Source of the DNA: Hofstenia miamia | Taxonomy: Eukaryota; Xenacoelomorpha; Acoela | Assembly (NCBI GenBank): GCA_004352715.1 | Contig: SCFE01000073.1 | Span: forward strand, 1,668,422-1,732,421 | Length of the DNA: 64,000 nt | Direction: 5' to 3' | Shown: positions 63,222 through 64,000 of the stretch, piece after piece | Numbering within the stretch: the first letter of the stretch is position 1 | How the letters are laid out: each line of letters starts with the position of its first letter | Notes under the pieces: generated by a model | What the model was told of the DNA's origin: nothing | Databases searched by the model: none | Seen by the model: the letters and a program-made list of their open reading frames with translations, nothing else | Translations under genes and position numbers: made by a program

Positions 63222-64000
63222 NNNNNNNNNNNNNNNNNNNNNNNNNNNNNNNNNNNNNNNNNNNNNNNNNNNNNNNNNNNNNNNNNNNNNNNNNNNNNNN
63301 NNNNNNNNNNNNNNNNNNNNNNNNNNNNNNNNNNNNNNNNNNNNNNNNNNNNNNNNNNNNNNNNNNNNNNNNNNNNNNNNNNNNNNNNNNNNNNNNNNNN
63401 NNNNNNNNNNNNNNNNNNNNNNNNNNNNNNNNNNNNNNNNNNNNNNNNNNNNNNNNNNNNNNNNNNNNNNNNNNNNNNNNNNNNNNNNNNNNNNNNNNNN
63501 NNNNNNNNNNNNNNNNNNNNNNNNNNNNNNNNNNNNNNNNNNNNNNNNNNNNNNNNNNNNNNNNNNNNNNNNNNNNNNNNNNNNNNNNNNNNNNNNNNNN
63601 NNNNNNNNNNNNNNNNNNNNNNNNNNNNNNNNNNNNNNNNNNNNNNNNNNNNNNNNNNNNNNNNNNNNNNNNNNNNNNNNNNNNNNNNNNNNNNNNNNNN
63701 NNNNNNNNNNNNNNNNNNNNNNNNNNNNNNNNNNNNNNNNNNNNNNNNNNNNNNNNNNNNNNNNNNNNNNNNNNNNNNNNNNNNNNNNNNNNNNNNNNNN
63801 NNNNNNNNNNNNNNNNNNNNNNNNNNNNNNNNNNNNNNNNNNNNNNNNNNNNNNNNNNNNNNNNNNNNNNNNNNNNNNNNNNNNNNNNNNNNNNNNNNNN
63901 NNNNNNNNNNNNNNNNNNNNNNNNNNNNNNNNNNNNNNNNNNNNNNNNNNNNNNNNNNNNNNNNNNNNNNNNNNNNNNNNNNNNNNNNNNNNNNNNNNNN
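63222..64000. other. scaffold gap to window end
   Basis: Ns only, preceded by a TA run. Confidence 0.95.

Noticed and set aside
1-64000. CRISPR arrays, bacterial operons, tRNA or rRNA genes
   Set aside because: None seen. Introns, splice sites and eukaryotic transposons show a nuclear metazoan scaffold, and no cloverleaf or rRNA-like block was recognised by eye.

Overview
The window reads as an AT-rich metazoan nuclear scaffold, most likely from an arthropod. Genes are split by GT-AG introns, polyadenylation signals are eukaryotic, and (TA)n microsatellites are everywhere. Introns and spacers are packed with DNA transposons: P/THAP, piggyBac, hAT, mariner, and several Tc1-like elements of the type with a 'PPHW / WIGR' transposase, which are very common in arthropods. 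LINE fragments are also present. The species cannot be fixed from sequence alone. There are N gaps at 1076-1140, 12900-13899, 22111-23110, 24804-25803, 27687-27908 and from 63222 to the end, plus single-N contig joins at 17596, 48606 and 54294.

Four host genes are recognised, all on the + strand. (1) 8761-9000 is the last exon of a VAMP/synaptobrevin R-SNARE. (2) 9746-11170 is a CABLES-like protein with a C-terminal cyclin-like fold. (3) 14295-14645 is SNAPC5, a small subunit of the snRNA-activating complex. (4) INTS7, Integrator subunit 7, has six coding exons between 15352 and 44449. I placed its splice sites by frame: phases are consistent and the model gives about 901 codons, against about 960 in vertebrates. 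SNAPC5 (snRNA transcription) and INTS7 (snRNA 3'-end processing) are only 707 bp apart and co-oriented.

Layout: 0-1.9 kb, Tc1-derived and motif-rich miniature elements; 2.5-5.5 kb, a P-superfamily element with THAP and transposase remains; 5.9-7.6 kb, two Tc1 fossils; 8.7-15.5 kb, host genes; 15.5-43.7 kb, INTS7 introns holding a P-like miniature element, a second P element, Tc1, piggyBac, a mini-transposase element, hAT, another Tc1 and a mariner; 44.4-47.7 kb, Tc1 remains and motif repeats; 47.5-49.7 and 53.1-55.4 kb, two false-looking tandem duplications around single Ns; 49.8-53.1 kb, + strand LINE fragments; 53.3-58.5 kb, a - strand LINE with an SGNH-like ORF1, interrupted by a piggyBac miniature element and a fold-back element; 58.5-64 kb, non-coding repeats and a hAT-like terminus running into a gap.

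The assembly is demonstrably wrong around INTS7 exon 2. A reverse-oriented contig (23111-24803) carries a second copy of exons 2-3. The 8-bp target duplication of the P-like element at 16045-17172 is completed only by that contig, not by the sequence now following the element. No wholly new system is proven. The best leads are the deletion-derived Tc1 elements, one of which joins an HTH domain directly to the transposase tail, the families whose ends are arrays of short palindromic motifs, and the SNAPC5-INTS7 pair.
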